DNA from: Roseibium denhamense
GTDB taxonomy: Bacteria; Pseudomonadota; Alphaproteobacteria; Rhizobiales; Stappiaceae
Direction of reading: 5' to 3'
DNA length: 64,000 bases
Assembly (NCBI RefSeq): GCF_009711415.1
Contig: NZ_SMLZ01000112.1
Coordinates: 62,001 to 126,000 of the forward strand
The position numbers and the translations under genes are program-made. Shown here one piece after another: positions 8,415 through 18,219 of this stretch (its first letter is position 1; each line of letters opens with the position of its first letter). The notes under the pieces are model-generated. The model was not told where the DNA came from. It worked only from the letters and a program-made list of their open reading frames with translations, and ran no database searches.

Positions 8415-9551
8415 CTATGCGCCGAGATTGTCGATGAAGTCTTTCACCTTTGAAAAGAACCCGGCAGATTCGGGGTGATTTTCGCCCGACGATTCTTTTT
8501 CGAACTCAGCCAGCAATTCGCGCTGGCGTTTGGTCAGATTGCTTGGCGTTTCGACTGTCACCTGAATGTACATGTCGCCATGCTGACTGGACCGCATGAT
8601 CGGCATGCCCTTGCCGCGCAGCCGGAACTGCTTGCCCGCCTGGGTGCCTTCCGGAACCTTGACCCGGCTGGTTGCGCCATCGACCGTTGGAACATCGAAT
8701 TGCCCGCCCAGCGCAGCTGTTGTCATTGAAATCGGCACCCGGCAATAAAGATCGGCACCGTCGCGTTGAAACAGATCATGCGGCTTAATCGACAAGAAGA
8801 TGTACAAATCGCCGGTCGGACCACCCCGAACCCCGGCCTCACCCTCACCAGCAAGCCGAATGCGGGTTCCGTCTTCGATCCCAGCCGGAATGTTCACCGA
8901 CAGCGTTCGTTCCTGAGTCTTGCGCCCAGACCCGCCGCAGCTTGTGCACGGATCGGAAATCACCTGTCCGCGGCCCTGACAGCTTGGGCAGGTGCGCTCG
9001 AGTGTGAAGAAACCTTGTGCGGCCCGTACCCGTCCGGCACCGCCACATGTACGGCAAGTGGTCGGGCTTGTGCCAGGCTTTGCTCCGGACCCATCACAGG
9101 TGTCACAGGTAACGCTGGTTGGAACCTCAATCTCGACCGTCTTGCCGACAAACGCATCTTCAAGCGAGATGTCGAGGTTGTATCTGAGGTCCGCTCCGCG
9201 CTCGCGGCCACCCGAACGGCGGCCACCACCGCCACCCATTCCGAAAAACTCTTCGAAGATATCGGACATGGTGGAGGAGAAATCGTGTGCACTGGCTCCA
9301 CCGCCTCCGCCGCCAAAACCTCCGTTTTCGAAAGCTGCATGGCCGAAGCGATCATACGCGGCACGCTTCTGCCCGTCCTTCAAGGTGTCATAGGCTTCGT
9401 TGACTTCCTTGAACTTGGCTTCGGCTTCTGCGTCACCGGGATTGCGATCCGGGTGGAACTGCATGGCCATCTTGCGGTAGGCGCTCTTCAATGCCTTTTC
9501 GTCGGCATCACGGGCCACACCCAGAACATCGTAGAAATCACGTTTGGACAT
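8415..9551 (-). CDS. dnaJ: Co-chaperone DnaJ
   Basis: A 378-residue class I Hsp40. The J domain has HPD at residues 33-35, followed by a Gly-rich linker with GGGGG runs, then four zinc-centre repeats [24 protein letters not shown] and CTSCGGSG, and the C-terminal substrate-binding domains. It stimulates DnaK ATPase and presents unfolded substrates. The reading frame extends 24 bp further upstream; [12 protein letters not shown] is the family start. It is downstream of dnaK on the same strand, separated by a gap containing a strong hairpin. Confidence 0.98.
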   Translation of the reverse strand: MSKRDFYDVLGVARDADEKALKSAYRKMAMQFHPDRNPGDAEAEAKFKEVNEAYDTLKDGQKRAAYDRFGHAAFENGGFGGGGGGASAHDFSSTMSDIFEEFFGMGGGGGRRSGGRERGADLRYNLDISLEDAFVGKTVEIEVPTSVTCDTCDGSGAKPGTSPTTCRTCGGAGRVRAAQGFFTLERTCPSCQGRGQVISDPCTSCGGSGRKTQERTLSVNIPAGIEDGTRIRLAGEGEAGVRGGPTGDLYIFLSIKPHDLFQRDGADLYCRVPISMTTAALGGQFDVPTVDGATSRVKVPEGTQAGKQFRLRGKGMPIMRSSQHGDMYIQVTVETPSNLTKRQRELLAEFEKESSGENHPESAGFFSKVKDFIDNLGA

Positions 9552-9673
9552 CAAGATCTCTCGGTCTTGCTGCACCGCTGGCTGCCTGGATTCTCCGGCG
9601 CCAAATACGGCGAAAGCGCCGGGTCCCTGAGCCCGTGATGATCGAGCGGATGGAAACCGGCGCCGGGACGTTA

Positions 9674-9701
9674 ACAGCCAGCCGGTGGACCGGCTGGCTG
9701 T
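9674..9701. repeat. 13-bp perfect inverted repeat between dnaK and dnaJ
   Basis: ACAGCCAGCCGGT and its exact complement are separated by 2 bp, 12 bp past the dnaK stop codon. No T run follows on the minus strand, so it is better read as an attenuating or RNA-stabilising hairpin that would lower dnaJ expression relative to dnaK than as a full terminator. Confidence 0.7.
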
Positions 9702-9712
9702 CAGGTTTCAGT

Positions 9713-11629
9713 TTAAGCGGATTTCTTGTCGTCGTCGTCTTTGACTTCTTCAAAATCCGCATCAACGACATCATCCTTGGCTTCTTCGGCGGCCTCTTCA
9801 CCACCTTCTGCAGCCGCGTCGGCCTGTGCCGCCTGATACATGGCTTCACCAAGTTTCATGGACGCTTCAGCAAGGGCCTGGGTCTTGGCCTTGATGTCTT
9901 CAAGGTCGTCGCCTTCAAGTGACGTTTTCAGGGCAGCGAGTGCATCCTCGATTGCAGACTTGTCGTCACCCGATACCTTGTCGCCATAGTCGGCAAGAGA
10001 CTTTTCAGTCGAATGGACCAGGGATTCGCCCTGGTTCTTGGCTTCCACCAGTTCCTTGCGCTTCTTGTCCTCATCCGCATGGGACTCGGCATCCTTGATC
10101 ATCTGATCGATATCCGCATCGGACAATCCACCAGAGGCCTGGATGCGGATCTGCTGCTCCTTGCCGGTTCCCTTGTCTTTCGCCGATACGTTGACGATAC
10201 CGTTCGCATCGATGTCAAACGTCACTTCGATCTGCGGAACACCGCGCGGTGCGGGCGGAAGGCCGACCAGGTCAAACTGACCGAGGACCTTGTTGTCCGC
10301 GGCCATCTCACGCTCGCCCTGGAAAACCCGGATGGTCACAGCCGTCTGATTGTCCTCAGCCGTTGAGAAGACCTGGCTTTTCTTAGTCGGGATCGTCGTG
10401 TTCCGGTCGATCAAACGTGTGAACACGCCACCAAGTGTTTCGATGCCGAGGGACAACGGCGTGACATCAAGCAGAAGAACGTCCTTAACATCGCCCTGCA
10501 AAACACCTGCCTGAATGGCTGCACCCATGGCAACCACTTCATCCGGGTTCACGCCCTTGTGCGGCTCTTTGCCGAAGAAGTTTTTGACGGTCTCCTGAAC
10601 TTTCGGCATGCGTGTCATGCCGCCAACGAGCACCACTTCGTCGATTTCGCCAGCGGCCATGCCGGCGTCTTTCAAAGCAGCTTCCATCGGCTTGACGGTG
10701 CGCTTCACCAAGTCCTCGACCAGGGACTCGAATTTTGCCCGGGTCAGTTTCAAGGTCAGGTGTTTCGGACCAGACGCGTCCGCCGTAATGAACGGGAGGT
10801 TGATCTCGGTCTGCGAAGAAGACGACAGTTCAATCTTGGCCTTTTCGGCAGCTTCCTTCAGCCGCTGCAAGGCCAGCTTGTCGTTCTTCAGGTCGATGCC
10901 CTGCTCTTTTTTGAATTCAGAAGCAAGATAGTCGACCAAGACCATGTCAAAGTCTTCACCGCCGAGGAACGTATCACCGTTGGTCGACTTCACTTCGAAC
11001 ACGCCGTCGCCGATTTCCAGAACGGACACATCGAATGTACCGCCGCCAAGGTCATACACCGCGATGGTCTTGCCGTCGTTCTTGTCCAGACCATACGCAA
11101 GAGCAGCAGCTGTCGGCTCGTTGATAATCCGAAGGACTTCAAGTCCGGCAATCTTACCGGCGTCCTTGGTAGCCTGACGCTGCGCATCATTGAAGTAGGC
11201 CGGTACCGTGATCACTGCCTGGGTGACCTTCTCGCCCAAATAGCTCTCAGCGGTCTCTTTCATCTTCTGCAGGATGAAAGCAGACACTTGGGACGGTGAA
11301 TATTTTTCGCCATCAGCCTCAACCCAAGCATCGCCGTTGTCCGCCTTGACGATGTTGAACGGGACCAGCTTCTGATCCTTCGCAACGGTAGGGTCATCGA
11401 ACCGGCGGCCGATCAGTCGCTTTACTGCGAACAGGGTATTGGTTGGGTTGGTGACGGCCTGCCGTTTTGCCGGCTGACCTACGAGGCGCTCGCCATCGTC
11501 GGAGAATGCGACCATGGACGGAGTTGTCCGGGCGCCTTCTGCGTTTTCAATTACTTTAGAATCTTTACCGTCCATGACGGCTACGCACGAGTTGGTCGTG
11601 CCGAGGTCGATACCAATGACCTTTGCCAT
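9713..11629 (-). CDS. dnaK: Chaperone DnaK (Hsp70)
   Basis: A full-length 638-residue Hsp70. The nucleotide-binding domain starts [19 protein letters not shown] and contains [19 protein letters not shown] and [15 protein letters not shown]. The linker is [19 protein letters not shown], followed by the peptide-binding domain and a lid ending in an Asp/Glu/Lys-rich tail (DDDDKKSA). It folds and protects proteins with DnaJ and GrpE. A promoter matching alphaproteobacterial RpoH consensus lies about 130 bp upstream, and an AGAAAGAGAGGC ribosome-binding region precedes the ATG. Confidence 0.99.
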   Translation of the reverse strand: MAKVIGIDLGTTNSCVAVMDGKDSKVIENAEGARTTPSMVAFSDDGERLVGQPAKRQAVTNPTNTLFAVKRLIGRRFDDPTVAKDQKLVPFNIVKADNGDAWVEADGEKYSPSQVSAFILQKMKETAESYLGEKVTQAVITVPAYFNDAQRQATKDAGKIAGLEVLRIINEPTAAALAYGLDKNDGKTIAVYDLGGGTFDVSVLEIGDGVFEVKSTNGDTFLGGEDFDMVLVDYLASEFKKEQGIDLKNDKLALQRLKEAAEKAKIELSSSSQTEINLPFITADASGPKHLTLKLTRAKFESLVEDLVKRTVKPMEAALKDAGMAAGEIDEVVLVGGMTRMPKVQETVKNFFGKEPHKGVNPDEVVAMGAAIQAGVLQGDVKDVLLLDVTPLSLGIETLGGVFTRLIDRNTTIPTKKSQVFSTAEDNQTAVTIRVFQGEREMAADNKVLGQFDLVGLPPAPRGVPQIEVTFDIDANGIVNVSAKDKGTGKEQQIRIQASGGLSDADIDQMIKDAESHADEDKKRKELVEAKNQGESLVHSTEKSLADYGDKVSGDDKSAIEDALAALKTSLEGDDLEDIKAKTQALAEASMKLGEAMYQAAQADAAAEGGEEAAEEAKDDVVDADFEEVKDDDDKKSA

Positions 11630-11763
11630 ATTAAGCCTCTCTTTCTAGCAAACCGGAAAAACCCAATCAGGCGTTTATCCGGCTCCTTTCACATGTATTC
11701 CGGGAAGACCCGGACATTGCGGCCGAGCAGCCTGCTCGAGATTGGGTGCAACGCTTGCCCGCT

Positions 11764-11792
11764 ATATAGGAGGATGAAACTTTGCCTGCAAG
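11764..11792 (-). promoter_or_regulatory. Candidate RpoH (sigma-32) promoter of dnaK
   Basis: On the minus strand CTTGCA (11787-11792) and CCTATAT (11764-11770) are separated by 16 bp. This fits the alphaproteobacterial heat-shock pattern CTTG-N17/18-CYTATNT closely. The predicted start of transcription is near 11756, giving a 5' leader of about 125 nt before dnaK. The 347-bp gap also holds the divergent promoter for the outer membrane protein gene, for which I see no clear motif. Confidence 0.65.
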
Positions 11793-11976
11793 ACATCTAT
11801 CCAAGAGCAAATGCCTGATCTTAACAGCTTGACGCTCCTTTAATGATACGCCAATCGCGTCGTAAGCCAGACAAATAGCGAAACAATTAAAGCGTGGGCT
11901 CTTCCAGACGCTTTCTTGCGCAAAATAACTACACGATGTTAATTTAATAACGAGCTTAATGGAACAGGTCCTCATA

Positions 11977-12612
11977 ATGTTGAAAACCTTTGGAACCGCC
12001 GCGGTTGCTGCACTGATACCCGTTGCGGCCGTTGCAGCTGACATCAACAGTATCAACACCCTTGATCTTGAGACCCAGACAACAAATTGGAGTGGTTTCA
12101 ACGCTGCCATTCTTGCAGGCGGTGGCTACCTGAGGGCGACCGACAGCCTGGGGCTTGATACTGACAATCACTCTGCGGTGTTCGGTGCGTCGGTCGGATA
12201 TGACTACCAGATCGACAGTTTTGTGTTCGGCGCTTCGTTCGAGGGATTTTACACCAACTTCCGTGAGACCACGAACTCCGGTTATGTCCATCAGCGCGCC
12301 CGCTGGCTCGGGTCGGCCACCGTTCGCGGCGGTGTCGATGTAGGCCGCTTCCTGCCCTACGTCTCGGTCGGTGCCGGCATTGGAACTTATGAAGTCGATA
12401 TCGATATTCTCGATACCACAGAGAAATACACCGACTATTGGTTCGTTGCCGGTGCAGGCGTTGAGATGAAGGTCACAGACAACCTGTTCGCCAGACTTGA
12501 TTACAAGCATTACCACTTCGCCGAGCGGGAGTTCGAAGTCTCGAACTTCACGAATTTTACCGCCCAAGGCGACACAGACGTAGTAACCGTCGGGCTTGGT
12601 TACCGGTTCTGA
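11977..12612 (+). CDS. Small outer-membrane beta-barrel protein (OmpA/Omp25-like fold)
   Basis: A 211-residue protein with a signal peptide (MLKTFGTAAVAALIPVAAVAADI, cleavage after AVAA). The mature part has alternating aromatic strands such as NWSGFNAAILAGGGYL, FGASVGYDYQIDSFVFGASFEGFY and LFARLDYKHYHF, and ends in GLGYRF with a terminal phenylalanine, the recognition signal for the BAM machinery. This is the pattern of 8-stranded barrels of the Omp25/Omp31 type in Hyphomicrobiales. The frame opens 18 bp upstream, but the ATG at 11977 begins the signal peptide. It is divergent from dnaK. Confidence 0.82.
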   Translation: MLKTFGTAAVAALIPVAAVAADINSINTLDLETQTTNWSGFNAAILAGGGYLRATDSLGLDTDNHSAVFGASVGYDYQIDSFVFGASFEGFYTNFRETTNSGYVHQRARWLGSATVRGGVDVGRFLPYVSVGAGIGTYEVDIDILDTTEKYTDYWFVAGAGVEMKVTDNLFARLDYKHYHFAEREFEVSNFTNFTAQGDTDVVTVGLGYRF

Positions 12613-12664
12613 GAAGCTGACGGCTCTTTTGATCAGCGCCACGAAGCACAGAACCGCCTAACTC

Positions 12665-13312
12665 ATGGTCAAAAAGCAATCGATGGAAATCAATGGCCTG
12701 ACGGGGCTCGATTATTATCCGGCGTATTTAGACCGGACCGATCAATCGCGGCTCGTCGATACATTCCGTTCCATCGTAGAAAGCGCTCCGCTTTTCCAGC
12801 CGGTGATGCCCAAAACGGCCAAGCCGTTCAGTGTCAGGATGAGCAATTGCGGACCACTTGGCTGGGTCTCGGATGTGAACGGATACCGGTACCAGCCAGC
12901 ACATCCGGTGACGGGCCTGCCGTGGCCGCCAATTCCCCAAAGCCTGATTGAACTGTGGAGCAGCTGCGCGCCCCAGGCTCCAGAGCCTGAAGCCTGCCTG
13001 ATCAACTTTTATACGCCGGGCGCAAAAATGGGGCTTCATCAGGACAAGGATGAACAAACATTTGAAGCTCCGGTGGTCTCTGTTTCGCTTGGCGACACGG
13101 CCACTTTCCGGGTGGGCGGTTTGTCCCGCAAGGATCCCACCCGGTCCTTCAAGCTGGCTTCAGGAGACGTTGTAGTCATGGGCGGTGAAGCCCGGCTTTG
13201 CTATCATGGAATTGACAAGGTTCTGGAGGGGACGTCCACACTGCTCAAGAACGGCGGACGCATCAACCTAACTCTCAGGCGCGTCACACCTCCCAGCTCA
13301 AACTCCGGCTAA
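12665..13312 (+). CDS. alkB: Alpha-ketoglutarate-dependent DNA/RNA demethylase AlkB
   Basis: A 215-residue Fe(II)/2-oxoglutarate dioxygenase that would remove alkyl groups from 1-methyladenine and 3-methylcytosine. The iron ligands are in MGLHQDKDE (HxD) and LCYHGIDKV (distal His). The 2-oxoglutarate-binding arginine lies in GGRINLTLRRV. NGYRYQPAHPVTGLPWPPIP is the substrate-lid region of bacterial AlkB. An in-frame second ATG at 12683 is an alternative start; neither has a strong ribosome-binding site. It is 52 bp after the barrel gene and may be read through from it. Confidence 0.93.
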   Translation: MVKKQSMEINGLTGLDYYPAYLDRTDQSRLVDTFRSIVESAPLFQPVMPKTAKPFSVRMSNCGPLGWVSDVNGYRYQPAHPVTGLPWPPIPQSLIELWSSCAPQAPEPEACLINFYTPGAKMGLHQDKDEQTFEAPVVSVSLGDTATFRVGGLSRKDPTRSFKLASGDVVVMGGEARLCYHGIDKVLEGTSTLLKNGGRINLTLRRVTPPSSNSG

Positions 13313-13351
13313 AGCATCTTTGGGCCGTCAATCGGGTCAGATTTTCGACCA

Positions 13352-14434
13352 TTAATCTAAAGAGACTTTAATTCCAATTTTGCCAACGTTGCGCTTGGAC
13401 AGGAAATCCTCCTGCGCAGCCCTCAGGTCTTTGAGATCGTAGGTGCGCGCAAGCGATGGCCGTATTTCACCGCGCTCGATATATCCAACCAGATCGGTGA
13501 ACACCGAAGCCTTTTGCCGGGTGCATCCGAAAAATGAGATGTCTTGCAAATACAAAGTCCGCAGATCCAGCTCGACGACCGGTCCGGCTATCGCACCGGA
13601 AACAGCATAGCGCCCACCGGACACGAGACCTTCAACCAAGCCCGGAAACCCAGGACCGCCGACAAGGTCAAGCACCACATCGAACACTCTTTTCGGTACA
13701 ACGTCATCCCGGTTGAGTGTAGCGTCAGCGCCAAGTGCGCGCAGGTCACCAGCTTTGCCGGGCGTTGTCATCGCGGTTACATGAGCCCCCCGGCGCTTCG
13801 CCAACTGGATCGCCGCAGAGCCGACACCGCCGGACGCCCCCGTAATCAAGACACTCTCTGCGCCAAGTCCGCTGCGCTGAATCATGCCTTCAGCAGTGGA
13901 ATAGGCACACGGAAACGAGGCAAGCTCCACGTCGGACAATTCCGAAGTCACCGTGATCGCATCTTCTGCGTAGGTGACTGCAAATTGCGCAAACCCTCCG
14001 TCGTATTCCGACCCGAAAGTCACAAGAGGGAGATCCCCATGCTCTGCTTTCGGTGCCTGCATGGGCCGCACCAGGACCCTTTCGCCAACCCGGCTCGGCG
14101 CGACACCCTCTCCAACCTGGACGATTTCCGCGCAACAATCGGCACCTTGAATACGCGGGAAAGTCAAAGCGCTACCGCTCCAGCTCCCGCCCCCAGCCGC
14201 ACGCGCCGCATAACCACCGCTAAGGCCTGATGCCGTATCACCCCGGACCGCCTTCGCGTACCAGCCAATGCGGGTGTTGACATCAGTGTTGTTCACCGCA
14301 GCGGCTTTCACCTTCAAAAGCACCTGACCAGGAGCCGGAGTTGGAACCGGCAAGTCCTCGCGCCATTCAAGGCATGACAAGTCTCCATGCCCGGTCAGGA
14401 CCATGCCGCTCATAACGCCCGGAATATCTTGCAT
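13352..14434 (-). CDS. Zinc-type alcohol dehydrogenase-like / quinone oxidoreductase family protein
   Basis: A 360-residue medium-chain dehydrogenase/reductase. The N-terminal GroES-like part contains GQVLLKVKAAAVNNTDVNTRIGWYAK and FPRIQGADCCAEIVQVGEGV. The Rossmann part has VLITGASGGVGSAAIQLAKRRGAHVTAM, the NAD(P)H-binding loop. Catalytic-zinc ligands of true alcohol dehydrogenases are not evident, so it is more like a quinone oxidoreductase or zeta-crystallin group member. The frame opens upstream at a TTG (14521); ATGs at 14434 and 14413 are both plausible and I chose the first. The substrate is unknown. Confidence 0.83.
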   Translation of the reverse strand: MQDIPGVMSGMVLTGHGDLSCLEWREDLPVPTPAPGQVLLKVKAAAVNNTDVNTRIGWYAKAVRGDTASGLSGGYAARAAGGGSWSGSALTFPRIQGADCCAEIVQVGEGVAPSRVGERVLVRPMQAPKAEHGDLPLVTFGSEYDGGFAQFAVTYAEDAITVTSELSDVELASFPCAYSTAEGMIQRSGLGAESVLITGASGGVGSAAIQLAKRRGAHVTAMTTPGKAGDLRALGADATLNRDDVVPKRVFDVVLDLVGGPGFPGLVEGLVSGGRYAVSGAIAGPVVELDLRTLYLQDISFFGCTRQKASVFTDLVGYIERGEIRPSLARTYDLKDLRAAQEDFLSKRNVGKIGIKVSLD

Positions 14435-14567
14435 AACGCCCCACAAGTAGAATGACCATTCTACCTTTCGATATAGAAGCGCCGGACCGGCGTCAAGCAA
14501 GTCAAAGCCGGAACACCACAATAGATTACCTGTCAGGCAAGCCCTTGCAGACTATCTGCTGGCATGA

Positions 14568-15530
14568 TCAGTTGGTCACCTCGGTAAACACTTCAACCGG
14601 CGTAAAGAAGAGATCCTGAGCGAGCGCCTCACCCAGACTCAAACGGCGCAGCGACCAGAACACCTGCTGCCCCATGGCATAGAAATTCTGCCCTACATTT
14701 CCTTGCGACAATCCCCACCGCAGGTATTCAAGCTGCACCTTCGATGCATCACCACTGATGATGACTTTCTTGCGGGAACGAAGGTCATATTTAAAAGGGT
14801 TGATTACCTCTGCATAGTGCCTCGATTTTTGTGGCCACCAACCCGCGGAAATCACAAGATCAACATGCGGGTTCAGCAAACCATACCTGAGCTGCTTCAG
14901 GGCAAGCTCATAGTCCCCTCCGGAATACAACGGTGACCGCCGGTCTTCAGACCATGGTGAGGGAGTACCGGCGCGCCCTTTACGATCGAGTATTTGCCGG
15001 ACGCCAGCAATCCGATCCGCGATACTTTGATGACCTTCAGCCCCTGCCAAAATCAAGTATCGCCCGCCTTCCGGCAGCAACTGGTTCGCAAGACGGCCAA
15101 GCGCACGGCCCATTTCGAGACCGTTGGTTCCAACAAAACCGTCCCGAAGATGCCGGTACTGGGCAGGAAAATCAGATTCGAACAATACAACTGGAATTTG
15201 CCGGCGGATCAACTCCTGAAAAGCATGGCTTTTGATAATGGGCTCCGGATTCAGTGGGGCCAAGCCAACACCGTCTACGCCAAGTTCCAACGCCTCTTGT
15301 ATCGCTTGAATCTGTCCGAGAGCATGAGCTGTTTCAGGCTTTCCGATAAATACAATATCGTATCCAGCCGCCTCGGCACCTTGCCGAGCGCCAGCAAAAG
15401 CTGCTTGGAAATTTTCATCGCTTGTACTGTGGGGAATAATTGCAAACCGCTTTGATTCAGCGGCGGCAAAACCATAAGAAAAAAGAGCAATAAAAAGAAT
15501 TGCAACCAGGCGCAGCAAATGCATCACCAT
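14568..15530 (-). CDS. Periplasmic sugar-binding-protein-like lipid-free solute receptor
   Basis: A 320-residue secreted protein with a signal peptide (LLRLVAILFIALFSYGFAAAES). The mature part matches the type I periplasmic binding fold of the LacI/ribose-binding group: FAIIPHSTSDENFQAAFAGARQGAEAAGYDIVF, then AIQEALELGVDGVGLAPLNPEPI and FVGTNGLEMGRALGRLANQLL. No permease or ATPase gene is adjacent, so it is either an orphan receptor for a distant transporter or a sensory protein. It is a lone gene between ubiB and the dehydrogenase. Confidence 0.8.
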   Translation of the reverse strand: MVMHLLRLVAILFIALFSYGFAAAESKRFAIIPHSTSDENFQAAFAGARQGAEAAGYDIVFIGKPETAHALGQIQAIQEALELGVDGVGLAPLNPEPIIKSHAFQELIRRQIPVVLFESDFPAQYRHLRDGFVGTNGLEMGRALGRLANQLLPEGGRYLILAGAEGHQSIADRIAGVRQILDRKGRAGTPSPWSEDRRSPLYSGGDYELALKQLRYGLLNPHVDLVISAGWWPQKSRHYAEVINPFKYDLRSRKKVIISGDASKVQLEYLRWGLSQGNVGQNFYAMGQQVFWSLRRLSLGEALAQDLFFTPVEVFTEVTN

Positions 15531-15684
15531 GACAATTCAACCCTTCTTTCCTATTCATTCAAAGGATATCCAACCATAGCAAATAAAACGAGTGGCTTCA
15601 AAACAACAGAACATTCGCTATTGGCTTTACCGCTGCCTGAACACCACGTGAAACCGTCCAGGAAGCCTGCCCGTGGCCAGTAGT

Positions 15685-17268
15685 CTAGCTCACTTGAACA
15701 TAAAGCAAGGCAACTGAAGAAAGCGCTATTATCCAGAGCGCGATACGCCCGGAACGTGTATGGCGGGCTTCGGCCTTGCCGATCGCTTCTGCAGTCTCGG
15801 AATCGAAACGTAGACCCCGGCTGGTCATTTTCTCCAGTTCTTCTGACATACGTCCAATCCGGTCCGCGAAAAGGGGCATATCATTCGCAATACGGGCCAA
15901 AGACGAAATCGCATCGCCAGCGTCGCGCAACTTCCCGGCAGGACCGAGATGCTCTTTTATCCATGACCCGACAACCGGCTCGGCCGTCTTCCACATATCG
16001 AGATTTGGGTTGAGGGTGCGCGCAACCCCTTCAACAACAACCATGGTTTTCTGCAACATGATCAGCTGGGTTTGTGTGCGCATCTCAAAGAGTTCAGTCA
16101 CTTCGAACAATTGCGTCAACAATCTCGCCATGGAAATCTCGCTGGCGTCGTGACCATGAATTGGTTCGCCAATCGCACGGATTGCCTGGGCGAACATGTC
16201 GACGTCCTGATGAGCGGGCACATAACCCGCCTCGAAATGCACTTCGGCTACTCGCCTGTAGTTGCGTGTGATAAAGCCGAAGAGGATCTCGGCCAGAAAG
16301 CGGCGCTCGCGCTTGCTCAGCCGGCCGGTGATCCCAAAATCGACCGCGACGAGCGTGCCACCCGGCTCAACGAACAAATTGCCCTGGTGCATGTCCGCGT
16401 GGAAGAACCCATCGCGCAGTGTATGCCGCAAAAAGCTCTGGATCACTGACGCCCCAAGCGCTTCCAGGTCCTGACCATCCGCGACCAGGCCAGGAACATC
16501 CGACATCTTGCGGCCGTCTATCCACTCCATTGTCAGAACGCCTTTGGCGGTCCGCAGCCAATCGACGTCCGGCACCCGGAAACCGGGATCCTGCGCGACA
16601 TTCTCGCTCATTTCAGACAGGCCGGCCGCCTCCAGACGAAAGTCCATTTCCATGGCGACGGACTGAGCAAGCGTATCGACGACGGCAACGGGCCTTAGAC
16701 GCCGGGACGGGGCATGGAACTTCTCGGCCAGCCGCGCAACGAGATAATAGCTTTCCAGATCCCGCTGAAACCGCCGCTGGACACCTGGCCGCAAGACCTT
16801 GACGGCCACACTGCGCTCCGACCCGTCTTTGTCCCGCACCGTGGCGGGATGCACCTGCGCAATCGAGGCCGCTGCAACCGCAGGCCCAAACTCAAGAAAC
16901 ACGTCTTCCACTGGTTGACCGAGTTGTTCGGCGACAACTCTTTTCGCTGTTTGCAGATCAAAGGGTGCCAACTGGTCTTGCAAAGCCGACAAGTCACGCG
17001 CCGCCTCCTTGCCGACCACATCCGCGCGCGTCGCCAGAAACTGGCCAAGCTTCACATAAGACGGACCAAGCCTGTTAAGCGCGTCGGACAGGCGAAGCTC
17101 AGCACTTTTGGTTTTTACGGACCGCCGCTCAAAGAGCCGTGCAAAACGAATGGCCAGTCTTGGGCCTGTCGGCAGATCCGGCAGATGGGCCAGGCCGAAC
17201 ACCCCTTCCCGCGCCATAACAAATCCCGCCCGTGCCAGACGGAAAAACGGCATGATCGCAAAGGCCAT
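15685..17268 (-). CDS. ubiB: Ubiquinone biosynthesis accessory ATPase/kinase-like protein UbiB
   Basis: A 527-residue ABC1/ADCK-family protein needed for ubiquinone production. Recognisable motifs are the KxGQ signature LGPSYVKLGQFLATRADV, the atypical Ala-rich loop AAASIAQVHPATV, catalytic region FFHADMHQGNLFV and VAVDFGITGRLSKRERRF. Two hydrophobic segments at the C-terminus (SGRIALWIIALSSVALLYV) anchor it in the membrane. It follows ubiE by 3 bp on the same strand, an arrangement conserved in alphaproteobacteria. Confidence 0.96.
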   Translation of the reverse strand: MAFAIMPFFRLARAGFVMAREGVFGLAHLPDLPTGPRLAIRFARLFERRSVKTKSAELRLSDALNRLGPSYVKLGQFLATRADVVGKEAARDLSALQDQLAPFDLQTAKRVVAEQLGQPVEDVFLEFGPAVAAASIAQVHPATVRDKDGSERSVAVKVLRPGVQRRFQRDLESYYLVARLAEKFHAPSRRLRPVAVVDTLAQSVAMEMDFRLEAAGLSEMSENVAQDPGFRVPDVDWLRTAKGVLTMEWIDGRKMSDVPGLVADGQDLEALGASVIQSFLRHTLRDGFFHADMHQGNLFVEPGGTLVAVDFGITGRLSKRERRFLAEILFGFITRNYRRVAEVHFEAGYVPAHQDVDMFAQAIRAIGEPIHGHDASEISMARLLTQLFEVTELFEMRTQTQLIMLQKTMVVVEGVARTLNPNLDMWKTAEPVVGSWIKEHLGPAGKLRDAGDAISSLARIANDMPLFADRIGRMSEELEKMTSRGLRFDSETAEAIGKAEARHTRSGRIALWIIALSSVALLYVQVS

Positions 17269-17271
17269 GAA

Positions 17272-18075
17272 CTAGAACTTCCAACCTGTGTGCATTGCGG
17301 CGATCCCGCCGGAGTAATTGCGGTAGCTCACGCGCTCGAAACCGGCTTCGCGGATCATTTCCGCAAACCGTTCCTGGCTCGGGAATTTGCGGATGGATTC
17401 CACCAGATATTGATAAGGATCACCGTCGCCAGTTACCCACTTTCCCATTGCCGGGATCGCGTTAAACGAAAAACCATCATAGATCCGGTCAAGTCCGGGA
17501 ACGTCGACCTCCGAAAACTCCAGGCACAGAAACCGCCCCCCACGCTTCAAGACCCGGCGCGCTTCGCGCAAGGCCTTGGGAATATCCGGAACATTGCGGA
17601 TGCCGAAAGCGATTGTATAAGCGTCAAAGTGCTTGTCTGGGAAAGGGAGCTCTTCCGCGTTTCCGAGCGAAAAGGTGATTGCATCGGATAAGCCAGCCTT
17701 TTCGGCCCGGTCGCGGCCAACACTCAGCATGCTTTCATTAATGTCGCAAACGATCGCGCGGGCTGTCCGGTTTGATTTTTCAATAACCCGTGTTGCAATG
17801 TCGCCGGTTCCGCCAGCGACATCCAAGAGCTGCCAAGAGGACGCAGGCGATTTCGGCGGCGCCAGGAACGATACCATTGCATCCTTCCAAACCCGGTGGA
17901 GGCCGCCGGACATCAAATCGTTCATCAGGTCATAACGGCTCGCAACCTTATGGAACACATCGTCGACGAGAGCCTGTTTTTGCCCTTCGGCAACCGTTGT
18001 GAACCCGAAGCTGGTCGGCATGTCTTCTGGAGCCCGGTCTGCCGGGGCCCCTTGCCGCGCTGCTTCGTCCGTCAT
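17272..18075 (-). CDS. ubiE: Demethylmenaquinone/2-methoxy-6-polyprenyl-1,4-benzoquinol C-methyltransferase UbiE
   Basis: A 267-residue SAM methyltransferase of the ubiquinone pathway. Motifs are [26 protein letters not shown], the SAM loop [15 protein letters not shown], and [35 protein letters not shown]. The open frame extends 72 bp upstream, but the ATG at 18075 has a clear AGGAG ribosome-binding site 8 bp before it. It is the first gene of ubiE-ubiB and is divergent from mutM over 144 bp. Confidence 0.97.
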   Translation of the reverse strand: MTDEAARQGAPADRAPEDMPTSFGFTTVAEGQKQALVDDVFHKVASRYDLMNDLMSGGLHRVWKDAMVSFLAPPKSPASSWQLLDVAGGTGDIATRVIEKSNRTARAIVCDINESMLSVGRDRAEKAGLSDAITFSLGNAEELPFPDKHFDAYTIAFGIRNVPDIPKALREARRVLKRGGRFLCLEFSEVDVPGLDRIYDGFSFNAIPAMGKWVTGDGDPYQYLVESIRKFPSQERFAEMIREAGFERVSYRNYSGGIAAMHTGWKF

Positions 18076-18219
18076 GTCACGTCTCCTGACCGCTGTCACG
18101 ATTTCCATACTTGAACCGCCGACGGACCATAGTACATGCGTTGTCAAAGCGCTATCTATGGGCCACTGGCCATATGCCGCAGGCCTATAACGTGCCGCAA
18201 CTCAGGAAACCAGCCCGAA

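Noticed and set aside
8766-9638. Plus-strand frame opposite dnaJ
   Set aside because: Antisense to dnaJ. The Cys- and Gly-rich reading is a shadow of the zinc-centre repeats.
10559-11299. Plus-strand frame of 246 codons opposite dnaK
   Set aside because: Antisense to dnaK with no recognisable features.
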